Shown one piece after another: positions 38,690 through 47,743 of a DNA stretch of 64,000 nt (the stretch's first letter is position 1; the number at the start of each line of letters is the position of its first letter). Source of the stretch: Patescibacteria group bacterium UBA2211 (GTDB lineage Bacteria; Patescibacteriota; Minisyncoccia; Minisyncoccales; Minisyncoccaceae); the NCBI GenBank assembly GCA_002327845.1, contig DCUP01000003.1, positions 124,001 to 188,000 of the forward strand, written 5' to 3'. Position numbers and translations under genes: made by a program. The notes beneath the pieces were generated by a model, which had not been told where the DNA came from, did not search any database, and worked only from the letters and a program-made list of their open reading frames with translations.

Positions 38690-40522
38690 ATGAAGAAGAG
38701 TCCTATCAAGGGTCTCCTTAAAAATCTCTTTTTAGTTGTTCTAGTTTTTTTAATACTCGGAGTCGCTTTTAGTTTTTTTAATACTCCTAAGGAAACTGTT
38801 AATAATATTTCAATTACCCAACTATCTTCTGACGTAAACAATGGAAAAGTGAAGGAAATTAAAATATTGAATAACGATATCTCTATAGAATATTTAGACG
38901 GAACCAAAGCTATTAGTAAGAAAGAGGTAGGAGATACCTTGGGTCAAGCATTGTTAAATTATGGTGCTGACCAAGAAAAATTAAAAAATATTTCTTTTGT
39001 TTTCGAAGAACCCAACACTTCATGGGATTGGATTGGTACTTTTTTAATAATGGTAATTTTTCCATTAGTTCTTTTTGGTGTCTTTTTCTTTATGATTTTT
39101 AAGAATGCTAAAGCTGGAGCTGCGCAAAGTTTTGATTTTACAAAAGCTAAGGCTACTTTATTTGGAGCCGAAGGTCACCCTAAAGACAAGATAACCTTTA
39201 AGGATGTTGCAGGATTAAAAGAAGAAAAGCAAGAATTAGAAGAAATAGTAGATTTTTTAAAAAATCCTCAGAAGTATTTAAAAATGGGAGCAAGAATTCC
39301 TAAGGGTGTTTTGTTGGTTGGTCCTGCTGGATGTGGAAAAACATTATTGGCAAGAGCGGTTGCAGGGGAGAGCAATGTTCCTTTCTTTTCTGTAGCTGGT
39401 TCTTCTTTTGTAGAAATGTTTGTTGGAGTTGGTTCAGGTAGAGTAAGAAGCTTATTCGCTGCTGCTAAAAAACAGCAACCTTGTTTGGTTTTTATTGATG
39501 AACTAGATAGTATTGGTAAAACAAGAGGTCCAGCTATTACGGGCGGACATGAAGAGAGAGAGCAAACATTAAATCAATTATTGACTGAAATGGATGGATT
39601 TGAGAAGAACGATAAAATTATTATTCTTGCAGCCACAAATAGACCAGATGTTTTAGATCCTGCTTTATTAAGACCAGGCAGATTTGATAGAAAGGTTGTT
39701 ATTAGTTTGCCAGACATTAAAGAAAGAGAAGATATTCTAAGTATTCATTCAAGAGGAAAGCCATTGGCAGACAATATTAAATTACGAGAAGTGGCCGAAA
39801 GAACACCAGGATTTTCTGGAGCTGATTTGGAAAATGTTTTTAATGAGGCAGCAATTTTAGCCGCCAAAAATGAACAAAAGCAAATAATGCAAAATGATTT
39901 ATTAATATCAATTGAAAAAGTTTTACTTGGTCCTGAAAGAAGAAGTCACATCATGACTGACAAAGAAAAACAAATTACTGCTTACCATGAAGCTGGACAT
40001 GCTTTGATTGGAGCTAAGACTCCTAATGCCGAACCAATTAGAAAGATATCAATTATTGGTAGGGGAATGGCTGCTGGATATACTTTGAAGGTTCCTAGGG
40101 AAGAAAGAATGCTTAGAACTAAAAAAGAATTTGAAGCTGAGATTGCCGTATTATTAGGAGGATATTGTTCAGAAAAAATGATTTTTGGAGATATGACCAC
40201 TGGAGCGTCAGATGATTTAAACAAGGCTTCTATTATTGCTAGAAATATTGTTAAGAAATATGGAATGTCTAAATTAGGACCAATTGTTTTTGGAGACAGA
40301 GAAAGTCAAATATTCTTAGATGGAGAAACAGAAAGTAGAAATTATTCTGATGAGGTTGCTTTACAAATAGATAGGGAGGTTGAAAGAATAATAACCGAAG
40401 CTGAAAAAGAAGCTGAAAAGATATTGCAAGAAAATAAAAATGTGCTAGAAAAGATAGCAAAGAGATTGATTGAGAAAGAAACAATAGAGAGGGAGGAATT
40501 TGAAGAATTGATAGGAAAATAA
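38690..40522 (+). CDS. ftsH: ATP-dependent zinc metalloprotease FtsH
   Basis: A 610-residue membrane AAA+ protease. Two N-terminal helices (about 8-27 and 110-133) flank a small external domain. The AAA module has GPAGCGKTLLARA (Walker A), VFIDELDSIG (Walker B) and the second region of homology with RPGRFDRK. The M41 peptidase domain has the zinc site AYHEAGHALIG, with the distal ligand region FGDMTTGASDDL. It degrades membrane and short-lived proteins. It starts six bases after the S1-domain gene and ends just before tRNA-Ile. Confidence 0.97.
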   Translation: MKKSPIKGLLKNLFLVVLVFLILGVAFSFFNTPKETVNNISITQLSSDVNNGKVKEIKILNNDISIEYLDGTKAISKKEVGDTLGQALLNYGADQEKLKNISFVFEEPNTSWDWIGTFLIMVIFPLVLFGVFFFMIFKNAKAGAAQSFDFTKAKATLFGAEGHPKDKITFKDVAGLKEEKQELEEIVDFLKNPQKYLKMGARIPKGVLLVGPAGCGKTLLARAVAGESNVPFFSVAGSSFVEMFVGVGSGRVRSLFAAAKKQQPCLVFIDELDSIGKTRGPAITGGHEEREQTLNQLLTEMDGFEKNDKIIILAATNRPDVLDPALLRPGRFDRKVVISLPDIKEREDILSIHSRGKPLADNIKLREVAERTPGFSGADLENVFNEAAILAAKNEQKQIMQNDLLISIEKVLLGPERRSHIMTDKEKQITAYHEAGHALIGAKTPNAEPIRKISIIGRGMAAGYTLKVPREERMLRTKKEFEAEIAVLLGGYCSEKMIFGDMTTGASDDLNKASIIARNIVKKYGMSKLGPIVFGDRESQIFLDGETESRNYSDEVALQIDREVERIITEAEKEAEKILQENKNVLEKIAKRLIEKETIEREEFEELIGK

Positions 40523-40530
40523 AAATCTCT

Positions 40531-40604
40531 GCGCGTGTAGCTCAGTTGGTTAGAGCACAGCTCTTATAAAGCTGGGGTCGATGGTTCGAGTCCATCCACG
40601 CGCA
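40531..40604 (+). tRNA. tRNA-Ile (anticodon TAT)
   Basis: Acceptor GCGCGTG/CACGCGC, D arm GCTC/GAGC, anticodon stem CAGCT/AGCTG with loop CTTATAA, T loop TTCGAGT. A TAT anticodon reads ATA directly; most bacteria use a CAT tRNA modified by TilS. Confidence 0.93.
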
Positions 40605-40617
40605 CATTAGCGTTTTA

Positions 40618-40646
40618 TTGACTAAAAGCCTTAAATCGCCTAATAT
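40618..40646 (+). promoter_or_regulatory. Predicted promoter of tRNA-Val/rplS
   Basis: TTGACT (40618-40623), 17-base spacer, TAATAT (40641-40646), 25 bases before tRNA-Val. Confidence 0.55.
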
Positions 40647-40671
40647 ATAAAAGAGCTCTTTAAACCTAATG

Positions 40672-40748
40672 GGGCGTATAGCTCAGTTGGTTAGAGCGTT
40701 ACGTTGACATCGTAAAGGCCTCCTGTTCGAGTCAGGATACGCCCACCA
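40672..40748 (+). tRNA. tRNA-Val (anticodon GAC)
   Basis: Acceptor GGGCGTA/TACGCCC, anticodon stem TTACG/CGTAA with loop TTGACAT, T loop TTCGAGT, encoded CCA. Confidence 0.95.
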
Positions 40749-40772
40749 AGCTAATTAAGATAAAGTAAACAT

Positions 40773-41234
40773 ATGGCAGAAGAAACACAAAAAGAAGAAA
40801 ATATTGCAGAAGTTGAAACTGAAACGGTTGAAACGGAAGCTGTAGAAGAAGTAAAAGAACCCTTAGAAGAAAAGGGTATTATTGAGGCTAATTTGAAGGG
40901 TGATTTGCCCGACATTAAAGCTGGAGACATGGTTAAAGTTCATCAGAAGATTAAAGAAGTTAAAGATGGAAAAACCAAAGAAAGAATTCAAATTTTTGAA
41001 GGTCAAGTTTTAGCTAGAAAACATGGAAAAGGAGTTTCAGCTACTATTACCGTAAGAAAGGTTATTGATGGAATTGGTGTGGAAAAGATTTTTCCAATTC
41101 ATTCTCCTTCTATTGAAAAGATTGAAATTGAAAGAAGCGGAAAAACAAGAAGATCAAAATTATACTACTTAAGAACTGCAAAAGGAAGAAAAGCAAAATT
41201 AAAAACCAAGGAAAAGAAAGAAATTGCAGAATAG
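40773..41234 (+). CDS. rplS: Large ribosomal subunit protein bL19 with acidic N-terminal extension
   Basis: A 153-residue protein. The bL19 core runs from about residue 38 (LPDIKAGDMVKVHQKI) to the end, with ERIQIFEGQVLARKHG, TITVRKVIDGIGVEKIFPIHSP and KLYYLR. The first 37 residues are a Glu-rich extension absent from the usual 115-residue protein. The stop codon is directly followed by tRNA-Leu with no spacer, so the mRNA end and tRNA 5' end are probably made by the same RNase P cut. Confidence 0.94.
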   Translation: MAEETQKEENIAEVETETVETEAVEEVKEPLEEKGIIEANLKGDLPDIKAGDMVKVHQKIKEVKDGKTKERIQIFEGQVLARKHGKGVSATITVRKVIDGIGVEKIFPIHSPSIEKIEIERSGKTRRSKLYYLRTAKGRKAKLKTKEKKEIAE

Positions 41235-41318
41235 GGGCGAGTGATGAAATTGGCAGACATCTATGCTTGAGGTGCATAGGGGATTATTCCCGTGCGGGTT
41301 CAAGTCCCGCCCCGCCCA
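41235..41318 (+). tRNA. tRNA-Leu (anticodon GAG)
   Basis: Class II tRNA. Acceptor GGGCGAG/CCCGCCC with one A-C mismatch at 6-67, anticodon stem TATGC/GCATA with loop TTGAGGT, T loop TTCAAGT. It starts at the base after the rplS stop. Confidence 0.9.
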
Positions 41319-41332
41319 CATAGATGCAAGAC

Positions 41333-41405
41333 GGGCGATTAGCTCAATTGGTAGAGCACTTCGTTTACACCGAAGGGGTTAGAGGTTCGAGTCCTCTATC
41401 GCCCA
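41333..41405 (+). tRNA. tRNA-Val (anticodon TAC)
   Basis: Acceptor GGGCGAT/ATCGCCC, anticodon stem CTTCG/CGAAG with loop TTTACAC, T loop TTCGAGT. Confidence 0.95.
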
Positions 41406-41412
41406 CCGATAT

Positions 41413-41485
41413 GCCGAGGTAGCCAAGTCGGTCACGGCGAATGTCTGAAAAACATTAGATTCCGGTTCGATTCCGGACCTCGGCA
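41413..41485 (+). tRNA. tRNA-Phe (anticodon GAA)
   Basis: Acceptor GCCGAGG/CCTCGGC, anticodon stem AATGT/ACATT with loop CTGAAAA, T loop TTCGATT. Confidence 0.94.
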
Positions 41486-41503
41486 CAGATTGAAAATTCA
41501 GAT

Positions 41504-41578
41504 GCGGGCGTCGTATAGTGGCTATTATGCGACCTTGCCAAGGTCGAGACGGCAGTTCGATTCTGCTCGCCCGCTCCA
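41504..41578 (+). tRNA. tRNA-Gly (anticodon GCC)
   Basis: Acceptor GCGGGCG/CGCCCGC, anticodon stem CGACC/GGTCG with loop TTGCCAA, T loop TTCGATT, encoded CCA. Last of a four-tRNA run behind rplS. Confidence 0.95.
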
Positions 41579-41605
41579 ATAAGATTAATATATTTAAAAC
41601 AAAAC

Positions 41606-42217
41606 ATGAAAATAACTTGGCACGGAGATTCTTGTTTCGAAATAGCGAGTGTTTCTAAAGACAAAGATAATGTTTTGACTATTGTCGACCCTAAAGAGGG
41701 AAAAAAGTCTGCCAAGGCTGATATTATACTCGAAACCCATTCTTCCGAGAATGGATTTGAAACGGACGAACAGTTCGTTATTTCCTCATGCGGAGAATAT
41801 GAAAGAAAAGGAGTCTTTATTCAAGGAGTTCAATCTTTTCAGGTAGACAAAAAACAAAAAAACATTATCTATGTAATTGAAGTGGAAGATATTAGAATCG
41901 CTCATTTAGGATATTTTGGAGAAAGTGATTTTTCCGAAGAACAGATTGAAGAAATGGGAATGGTAGATATTTTAATTGTTCCAGTTGATGGAGATAAAAC
42001 AATTAGCTATGCAGAAGCAGCTAAAATTATTGCTAGAATTGAACCTGCAATTATAATACCAATGTGCTATGATAGTAAAAAGACAGAAAAAGGATTAAAA
42101 CCTTTTTTGAAGGTAATGGGGGAGAAAGAAATAGTTCCTCAAGAAAAATTAAGCATTCAAAAGAAAAATATATCAGTTGGAGAAAAAGCTGAAATAGTAA
42201 TATTAGAGGAAAAGTAA
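41606..42217 (+). CDS. Metallo-beta-lactamase-fold protein lacking the standard metal motif
   Basis: A 203-residue protein with the N-terminal pattern of UlaG-like MBL-fold hydrolases ([15 protein letters not shown], then strands with VDP) and the late [14 protein letters not shown] and [13 protein letters not shown]. The HxHxDH motif expected after the third strand is replaced by ETHSSENGF, and the usual later metal His is HLG within IRIAHLG. With most ligands lost, hydrolase activity is doubtful. A binding role is possible. It ends one base before gyrA, suggesting cotranscription with it. Confidence 0.75.
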   Translation: MKITWHGDSCFEIASVSKDKDNVLTIVDPKEGKKSAKADIILETHSSENGFETDEQFVISSCGEYERKGVFIQGVQSFQVDKKQKNIIYVIEVEDIRIAHLGYFGESDFSEEQIEEMGMVDILIVPVDGDKTISYAEAAKIIARIEPAIIIPMCYDSKKTEKGLKPFLKVMGEKEIVPQEKLSIQKKNISVGEKAEIVILEEK

Positions 42218-42218
42218 A

Positions 42219-44705
42219 ATGGTAAAAAAAGAAGAAAAAGAGGAAAATATAATATTGGGAAGTGTTGAAGAGCGAGAGATTTCTCAAGAAATGAAAGAAA
42301 GTTATATCGACTATGCTATGTCGGTTATAGTTTCAAGAGCTCTTCCCGACGTTAGAGATGGATTAAAACCAGTACAGCGAAGAATTCTTTACGCCATGTA
42401 TGATATGGGCGCAAGGTCTGATACTAAATTTAGAAAATCAGCTGCGGTTACTGGAGAAGTTATGGGAAAATACCATCCTCACGGAGATAGTTCTATTTAT
42501 GGAGCTATAGCCAGGATGGCTCAGGATTTTTCACTTCGTTATCCATTGATCAAAGGTCAAGGAAATTTTGGTTCAATTGAAGGAGATCCTCCAGCCGCAC
42601 AAAGATACACCGAATGTAGGTTATCTAAAATAGGAGAGGAATTATTGCAAGATATTGATAGTGAAACTGTTAATTGGAATGATAACTATGATACGACTAG
42701 AAAAGAGCCAGTTGTTTTGCCTTGTCCTTTACCTAATTTACTATTAAACGGTTCAACGGGTATTGCGGTTGGTATGGCAACCAACATTCCTCCCCACAAC
42801 TTAAGAGAGGTTTGTGGAGCTTTAATACATTTAATTGATAACCCTAAAGCAGAAACAGAAGATCTGTTTCAGTTCGTCAAAGGACCTGATTTTCCAACTG
42901 CTGGAATAATATATAACAAGAAGGATATTCTTTCTGCTTATTCTCAAGGAAAAGGATCATTTTTAACTCGTGGAAAAATTGATGTTGTAGAAAAAGAGAA
43001 AGGACATCAGCTAATTGTTTCAGAAATTCCTTATCAAGTAGATAAGTCAGTTTTAATTGTTCAGATGGCTAACTTGGTTCACGAAAAAAGAATGGAAGGG
43101 GTTAAAGACCTTAGAGATGAATCTGATAAAGAAGGAATGAGAATTGTGCTTGATTTGCAAAAAGGAGTTGCTCCTAAAAAAATATTGAATATCTTATATA
43201 AATATACTGATGTCCAAAAAAAATATCATTTAAACATGCTAGCCTTGGTTAATGGAATTGAACCAAGAGTTTTGAGCTTGAAGGATGTTTTGGAATTATA
43301 TCTAAACCACAAACAAGAAATAGTAGTTAGAAGGACTCAATTTGATCTTAAAAAAGCTAAAGAAAGAGCGCATATTTTAGAAGGTATTGCTATAGCATTG
43401 GATCATGTTGAGGCTGTTATTAAAACAATTAGAAAATCAAAAGATAAGGAAGAAGCTAAACAGAACTTAGTCAAAGAATTTAAATTGACTATGATTCAAG
43501 CTGAAGCAGTTGTTGAAATTAGATTGCATCAATTGGCTAAATTAGAAAAACAAAAAATTGAAGACGAATTAACTGAAATATTAAAAAGGATAAAAACATT
43601 AACTAAGATTTTAGAAAGCAAGGCTGAACAGAAGAGAGTAATGAAAGAAGAAATTGAAAAGGAAATGGAGTTGTATGGAGATGAAAGAAAAACTCAAATT
43701 GTTGCTCACAGTCCCGAAACAATTTCCGAAGAAGATTTAGTTCCATTAGAAGATACAATTGTTACTTTGACTGCTGGAGGATATATTAAGAGAATTAATC
43801 CTTCTGAGTATAAGAAGCAGAATAGGGGAGGACAAGGAATGTTAGGAATGAAAACTATGGAAGATGATGCGGTTTGCCACTTTTTCTCGGCTAAAACCCA
43901 TGATTCGTTATTCTTCTTTACTGATTCAGGAAAAGTGTTCCAAACGAAAGTATATGAGGTTCCAGAGGGTCAGAAAGCGAATAGGGGTAGAGGTTTGATG
44001 AATTTCCTTGAGATATCAACAGCTGATAAGGTTCTTTCAGTTTTGCCTTTAGATAAAAAAGACAAAGAAGAAAAAATTAAATATTTAATAATGGTTACTA
44101 AGAATGGAGTAATCAAAAAAACTCCTTTGAAGGATTTTGAAAATGTTAGACGTGGAGGATTAATTGCTATTAAATTAAAGCCAGACGATATATTGTGCAA
44201 CGTTAAGAAAATTGCTGATGGCGATGAAATAATTTTAGCTACTAAAAATGGTCAATCGATTCGTTTTGCTGAAAAAGAAGTTAGACAAATGGGAAGACCA
44301 GCATCAGGAATAAGGGGAATAAGATTAAAGAAAGGGGATGAAGTTATTGGAATGGAGGTTGTTAAAAAAGAAAGAGTGAAAGAAAAAGATTATGTCTTGA
44401 TTTTAACTGATAACGGATTTGGAAAGAGAACTTTAGTTTCTGATTATAAAACTCAGGGAAGAGGTGGCTCTGGCGTTAAGATTGCTCACATTACAACTAA
44501 AACCGGACAGTTAGCTAAGATTGAGGTTATCGCTGATCAGGCTGACTTGATAGTTATTTCTCAAAAGGGACAAGTTATTAGAACTAAGATTTCAAGTATT
44601 CCTAAATTAGGAAGAGATACCCAAGGAGTTAAAATAATGAAAATGAAACCAGGAGATAAGGTGGCTTCAGCAGCCTGTGTAATTGAAGAAACCGAGGTAG
44701 AATAA
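42219..44705 (+). CDS. gyrA: DNA gyrase subunit A
   Basis: An 828-residue type IIA topoisomerase subunit. The N-terminal breakage-reunion domain has [29 protein letters not shown] and the active-site Tyr in RYTECRLS. A coiled-coil gate (about 380-480) follows. The C-terminal beta-propeller has at least five blades and a modified GyrA box, QNRGGQG (usual QRRGGKG). That box favours GyrA over ParC, though its two substitutions could affect wrapping. gyrB is not in the window. Confidence 0.94.
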   Translation: MVKKEEKEENIILGSVEEREISQEMKESYIDYAMSVIVSRALPDVRDGLKPVQRRILYAMYDMGARSDTKFRKSAAVTGEVMGKYHPHGDSSIYGAIARMAQDFSLRYPLIKGQGNFGSIEGDPPAAQRYTECRLSKIGEELLQDIDSETVNWNDNYDTTRKEPVVLPCPLPNLLLNGSTGIAVGMATNIPPHNLREVCGALIHLIDNPKAETEDLFQFVKGPDFPTAGIIYNKKDILSAYSQGKGSFLTRGKIDVVEKEKGHQLIVSEIPYQVDKSVLIVQMANLVHEKRMEGVKDLRDESDKEGMRIVLDLQKGVAPKKILNILYKYTDVQKKYHLNMLALVNGIEPRVLSLKDVLELYLNHKQEIVVRRTQFDLKKAKERAHILEGIAIALDHVEAVIKTIRKSKDKEEAKQNLVKEFKLTMIQAEAVVEIRLHQLAKLEKQKIEDELTEILKRIKTLTKILESKAEQKRVMKEEIEKEMELYGDERKTQIVAHSPETISEEDLVPLEDTIVTLTAGGYIKRINPSEYKKQNRGGQGMLGMKTMEDDAVCHFFSAKTHDSLFFFTDSGKVFQTKVYEVPEGQKANRGRGLMNFLEISTADKVLSVLPLDKKDKEEKIKYLIMVTKNGVIKKTPLKDFENVRRGGLIAIKLKPDDILCNVKKIADGDEIILATKNGQSIRFAEKEVRQMGRPASGIRGIRLKKGDEVIGMEVVKKERVKEKDYVLILTDNGFGKRTLVSDYKTQGRGGSGVKIAHITTKTGQLAKIEVIADQADLIVISQKGQVIRTKISSIPKLGRDTQGVKIMKMKPGDKVASAACVIEETEVE

Positions 44706-44734
44706 TTTACATTTATTAAAATATCTTATACAAT
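44706..44734 (+). promoter_or_regulatory. Predicted methyltransferase promoter (near-leaderless)
   Basis: TTTACA (44706-44711), 17-base spacer, TACAAT (44729-44734), eight bases to the ATG at 44743. Confidence 0.6.
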
Positions 44735-44742
44735 ATTCTTAT

Positions 44743-45264
44743 ATGAACGAAGGGTTTCTAAATCCACAACAAATTCTAAAGAATATTTCTCTCAGAGAGG
44801 ATATGGTTGCCTGTGATTTTGGCTGCGGATCCGGTGGGTGGGTAATTCCATTAGCTAAACAATTAAAGTCGGGAATGGTTTACGCAGTAGACATTTTAGA
44901 TACCGCTATTTCGGCTTTAAATGGAAAGGCATCTTCTGAAAAGATTTTTAATATTAAAACAGTAATTGGGGACATAGAAGAAGGAGTGAAGATGCCCAAT
45001 GAATATTTTGATTTAGTTTTAATGACTAATCTTTTTTTTCAATTGGAAAATAAAGAAAAAGTTTTAGAAGAAGCGAAAAGATTGCTAAAAAACAATGGGA
45101 TGATATTAGTTATCGACTGGGAAAAAGATGCCCCCCTTGGTTCAAAAGAGGGAAGGGTTTCAATTGAAGAGATTAAGGAGATGGCAAAAAGAATTGGTTT
45201 AATTTCGGAAAAAGAATTTAAAGCTGGTAATTTTCATTGGGGTTTAATTTTAAGAAAAATATGA
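44743..45264 (+). CDS. Class I SAM-dependent methyltransferase
   Basis: A 173-residue Rossmann-fold methyltransferase of the UbiE/type 11 group. Motif I is VACDFGCGSGGWVIPLAK, the acidic SAM-ribose residue is in VYAVDI, and the later strand LVLMTNLFFQL corresponds to motif IV. Substrate is unknown. Its stop overlaps the next start (ATGA), coupling it to a pilin-like gene. Confidence 0.85.
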   Translation: MNEGFLNPQQILKNISLREDMVACDFGCGSGGWVIPLAKQLKSGMVYAVDILDTAISALNGKASSEKIFNIKTVIGDIEEGVKMPNEYFDLVLMTNLFFQLENKEKVLEEAKRLLKNNGMILVIDWEKDAPLGSKEGRVSIEEIKEMAKRIGLISEKEFKAGNFHWGLILRKI

Positions 45265-45593
45265 AAAAAATACTTTTAATCATCTGTATTTGTTTGTTTG
45301 TGATTCCTTTGTGTATTTTTGCAGCGGAATCAACTGCAACGATAGAAAATCCAATTGAAGCTACAACCTTTACTCAACTTATTGATATGATAGTTAAATG
45401 GATTTTAGACATAGCAATGGTCTTAGCACCCTTAGTTATAGTTTACGGAGGCCTTACGTATATGACTGCTGCTGGAGACACAAGTAAAGTTAGTCAAGCA
45501 AGAAAAATTATACTTTACGCTGTTCTTGGATTTATATTAGCGCTATTAGCGTCATCTCTTATAAATATTTTTAAAGACTTAGTAGCCCCATAA
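45261..45593 (+). CDS. TrbC/VirB2-like pilin-family protein
   Basis: A 110-residue protein with signal peptide (KKILLIICICLFVIPLCIFA), helix 1 (MIVKWILDIAMVLAPLVIVYGGLTYM), loop AAGDTSKVSQARK, helix 2 and a short tail. The ATG at 45261 overlaps the methyltransferase TGA; the earlier opening at 45237 lies in that gene. It belongs to the same family as the next two genes and those at 1 and 7.6 kb. Confidence 0.82.
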   Translation: MKKILLIICICLFVIPLCIFAAESTATIENPIEATTFTQLIDMIVKWILDIAMVLAPLVIVYGGLTYMTAAGDTSKVSQARKIILYAVLGFILALLASSLINIFKDLVAP

Positions 45594-45617
45594 AATGAGG
45601 TTGGCATATTGTGCTAG

Positions 45618-45646
45618 TTGGCATTTTAAAGATTTAGTGGTAAAAT
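45618..45646 (+). promoter_or_regulatory. Predicted promoter of the second pilin-like gene
   Basis: TTGGCA (45618-45623), 17-base spacer, TAAAAT (45641-45646), 28 bases before the ATG at 45675. Confidence 0.55.
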
Positions 45647-45674
45647 AATTTTAAATTAGAATTAATTAATAAAC

Positions 45675-45980
45675 ATGAAAAAACAATTCCTTATCAATCT
45701 TATTGTTTTAATGGGAATAGTGCTTGTTCCAATTTTTGCTTCTGCTGATGCAGTAACAGACACTATTTCAAATATTACAGATTATATTATTATTATTTCT
45801 TCGGGGTTAGCAATTTTAATGTATGTTGTTGCAGGATTTCTATGGATGAGTGATGCTGGAAATATAGAAAGAGTAAAAATAGCTAAAAGCATTATAGGCT
45901 CGACGACAATTGGGTTGGTTGTTATATTAATGGCTGTTGCATTAGTAAGTATAGTCAAAGACTTGGTAGTAACTAATTAA
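45675..45980 (+). CDS. TrbC/VirB2-like pilin-family protein
   Basis: A 101-residue protein. Signal peptide (LINLIVLMGIVLVPIFASA), helix 1 (about 38-58, ending AGFLWMSD), loop AGNIERVKIAKS, helix 2 and a short tail. It lacks Cys. It has its own promoter although it lies 81 bases after the preceding paralogue, so subunits may be made in different amounts. Confidence 0.82.
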   Translation: MKKQFLINLIVLMGIVLVPIFASADAVTDTISNITDYIIIISSGLAILMYVVAGFLWMSDAGNIERVKIAKSIIGSTTIGLVVILMAVALVSIVKDLVVTN

Positions 45981-46013
45981 ATAATTTAAAGGTCGGATAA
46001 AAAATTAAAAAAT

Positions 46014-46433
46014 ATGATTATGAAGAAAAAAATATTAGCTCTGATGGTGTGTGCAATAGTAGCAGTTTCTTTTATGGGAGCAATTTCTGTTTTTGCTGCA
46101 GAAACATTAGATGGTTGTACGATTACAAATATAAACAGACTTCCTACAATGTGTACGACATCTGGTTTTTGTGATTATAATGCAGTTCCTAATTGTGGAT
46201 TATGTTGCGTATTAAATAGTATTTATACTATTACAGATTGGGTTTTCGTAATTTTAATGGCTATTTCTTCTTTGATGATTATTTACGGAGCTGTATTGTT
46301 CACTACTTCTCAGGGAAATCCTGATAGTGTTTCTAAAGCAAGACAGCTTATTCTTTTCGCTGCAGTCGGTATTGCCGTAGCTCTATTTTCAAGAGCCATT
46401 CCTCCAGCAGTAAAAATGATTCTTGGAGCGTAG
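46014..46433 (+). CDS. TrbC/VirB2-like pilin-family protein with Cys-rich N-terminal segment
   Basis: A 139-residue protein. After the signal peptide (ALMVCAIVAVSFMGAISVFA) a mature N-terminal segment holds six Cys in about 38 residues (DGCTIT, TMCTTSGFC, NCGLCC). Helix 1, loop SQGNPDSVSKARQ and helix 2 follow. Three disulfides could fold this segment as a small surface cap. An ATG at 46020 is an alternative start. A terminator follows. Confidence 0.82.
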   Translation: MIMKKKILALMVCAIVAVSFMGAISVFAAETLDGCTITNINRLPTMCTTSGFCDYNAVPNCGLCCVLNSIYTITDWVFVILMAISSLMIIYGAVLFTTSQGNPDSVSKARQLILFAAVGIAVALFSRAIPPAVKMILGA

Positions 46434-46447
46434 TTTTAAATAACTTA

Positions 46448-46475
46448 TTGACACCCGCCTTATTTTTGGTATACA
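46448..46475 (+). promoter_or_regulatory. Predicted tRNA-Leu promoter, nested in a terminator
   Basis: TTGACA (46448-46453), 16-base spacer, TATACA (46470-46475). The -35 lies in the left arm and the -10 in the loop of the terminator hairpin that ends the pilin-like gene. The tRNA begins 20 bases downstream of the -10. Confidence 0.55.
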
Positions 46476-46493
46476 CAAAGGTGGGTGTTTTAT
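46451..46493 (+). terminator. Terminator after the pilin-like genes
   Basis: Eleven-base-pair stem ACACCCGCCTT/AAGGTGGGTGT (46451-46461 and 46478-46488) followed by TTTATTT; the 16-base loop carries the -10 of the next promoter. Confidence 0.7.
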
Positions 46494-46495
46494 TT

Positions 46496-46577
46496 GCCGA
46501 GGTGGCGGAACTGGCAGACGCGTATGCCTTAGGAGCATATGCCGTAAGGTGTGAGGGTTCAAATCCCTCCCTCGGCA
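46496..46577 (+). tRNA. tRNA-Leu (anticodon TAG)
   Basis: Class II tRNA. Acceptor GCCGAGG/CCTCGGC, anticodon stem TATGC/GCATA with loop CTTAGGA, T loop TTCAAAT. CCA is not encoded. Confidence 0.94.
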
Positions 46578-46593
46578 CACATTATATATAAAT

Positions 46594-46623
46594 AAAATCC
46601 ACCTTTACTAGGTGGGTTTTATT
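46594..46623. terminator. Bidirectional terminator between tRNA-Leu and hsp20
   Basis: Eleven-pair stem AAAATCCACCT/AGGTGGGTTTT with a five-base loop; the A and T ends of the stem serve as the U-tract in either direction. Confidence 0.8.
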
Positions 46624-47005
46624 ATTCTTCAATAGATATTTTTTTACTTTTTGCTCTTTCTATTTTTTGCATTCTTACAGTTAATATTCCTTCTTTTACT
46701 TTAGCATCTATTCGGCTCGTGTCTATTTCTCTTGGGAGTATTATTTCTTTTGAGAATGGTCCCCAATAACATTCTTTTAGAAAATATCTTTTTTCTTTAT
46801 CTTTACTTGGATTATCTCTTTCTCCTTTAATGATCAAAATATCATTTTCAAGAGAGATATCTATTTGTTCTGTTTTAATTCCAGCAATAGCCGATTGAAT
46901 AATTAATTCTTTTTCTGTTTCGTAAACATCAACAACTAATTGTCCATCTGGTCCATCCCAGCTTCTTTTTTCTTCTACTTGTTGTTCGTCTTTTTTCTTT
47001 GCCAT
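46622..47005 (-). CDS. Small heat-shock protein (Hsp20/alpha-crystallin)
   Basis: A 127-residue ATP-independent holdase. The alpha-crystallin domain (about 20-115) has DGPDGQLVVDVYETEKELIIQSAIAGI, the central DILIIKGERD and the closing GILTVRMQK. The C-terminal IxI anchor is weak (KKISIEE). It lies three bases after prsW on the same strand. I see no CIRCE element upstream. Confidence 0.92.
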   Translation of the reverse strand: MAKKKDEQQVEEKRSWDGPDGQLVVDVYETEKELIIQSAIAGIKTEQIDISLENDILIIKGERDNPSKDKEKRYFLKECYWGPFSKEIILPREIDTSRIDAKVKEGILTVRMQKIERAKSKKISIEE

Positions 47006-47008
47006 ATT

Positions 47009-47743
47009 TTATATTTTACAAACACCTTTTAATTTTTTAATTTCTTTTAGACAGATTGATAGAATTAAGAAAAGTACATATACAATCGCTAGGGCATATA
47101 GGGAAGATGAGTATCCCATTTCAGATATTGTCTCTTTCATTATAGACGATTCTAAGAAAAAGTTAAAGAAGGCATGAGCACTAATTGCAATTATGAAACC
47201 GAGAGCAATTAAAATATGACGGAACTTTAAATTGCGGAAAGCTAAAACTAAAAACAATCCTATCGTTCCAGAAGCCAAAGCGTGAAGAAGTGTTGCTCCG
47301 ATAAATCTAGTAAAGGAAAGAATAAGTGGATCATTAAGCATTAAGAATTGTTGAGTGCAAAAAAATAGAGTATTTTCAGCTGTAGCAAATCCTAAAGCTC
47401 CGATAATCATATATAGTGGAATATCAATTGGTTCATCAATGTGAGAACTGTTAAATATCGAATATCTAACAGCCATATATTTAAATATTTCTTCGGTTAG
47501 ACCAATAACAAATAACCCTTTAATAATATAGTAAGCTTTGTAAGATAGATTAAGCGTTGATAGTTCATTTAAGAGCCACAATTCAATTAAAGCGATTGGA
47601 ATAGCGGCTAATGCTCCGCAGAAGAAAACCTTTATAATTTGTTTTTTTGGTTCAGGGAGATTGTCTTTTCTAAGAAAGAAAAGTAACCAGATAACTCCCG
47701 GAAGAATAGCAAATGATAAATTTATTAAAATATTATTATCCAT
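47009..47743 (-). CDS. PrsW-family intramembrane metalloprotease
   Basis: A 244-residue protein with about seven membrane helices. The metal-site motifs of the PrsW/CAAX-protease-like group are visible: GLTEEIFKYMAVR (EE with downstream K), GALGFATAENTLFF and the later LLHALASG and SAHAFFNF. In Bacillus, PrsW clips an anti-sigma factor; the substrate here is unknown. The start overlaps the tsaD 3' end by eight bases and the stop is three bases before hsp20, so the three form an operon. Confidence 0.87.
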   Translation of the reverse strand: MDNNILINLSFAILPGVIWLLFFLRKDNLPEPKKQIIKVFFCGALAAIPIALIELWLLNELSTLNLSYKAYYIIKGLFVIGLTEEIFKYMAVRYSIFNSSHIDEPIDIPLYMIIGALGFATAENTLFFCTQQFLMLNDPLILSFTRFIGATLLHALASGTIGLFLVLAFRNLKFRHILIALGFIIAISAHAFFNFFLESSIMKETISEMGYSSSLYALAIVYVLFLILSICLKEIKKLKGVCKI

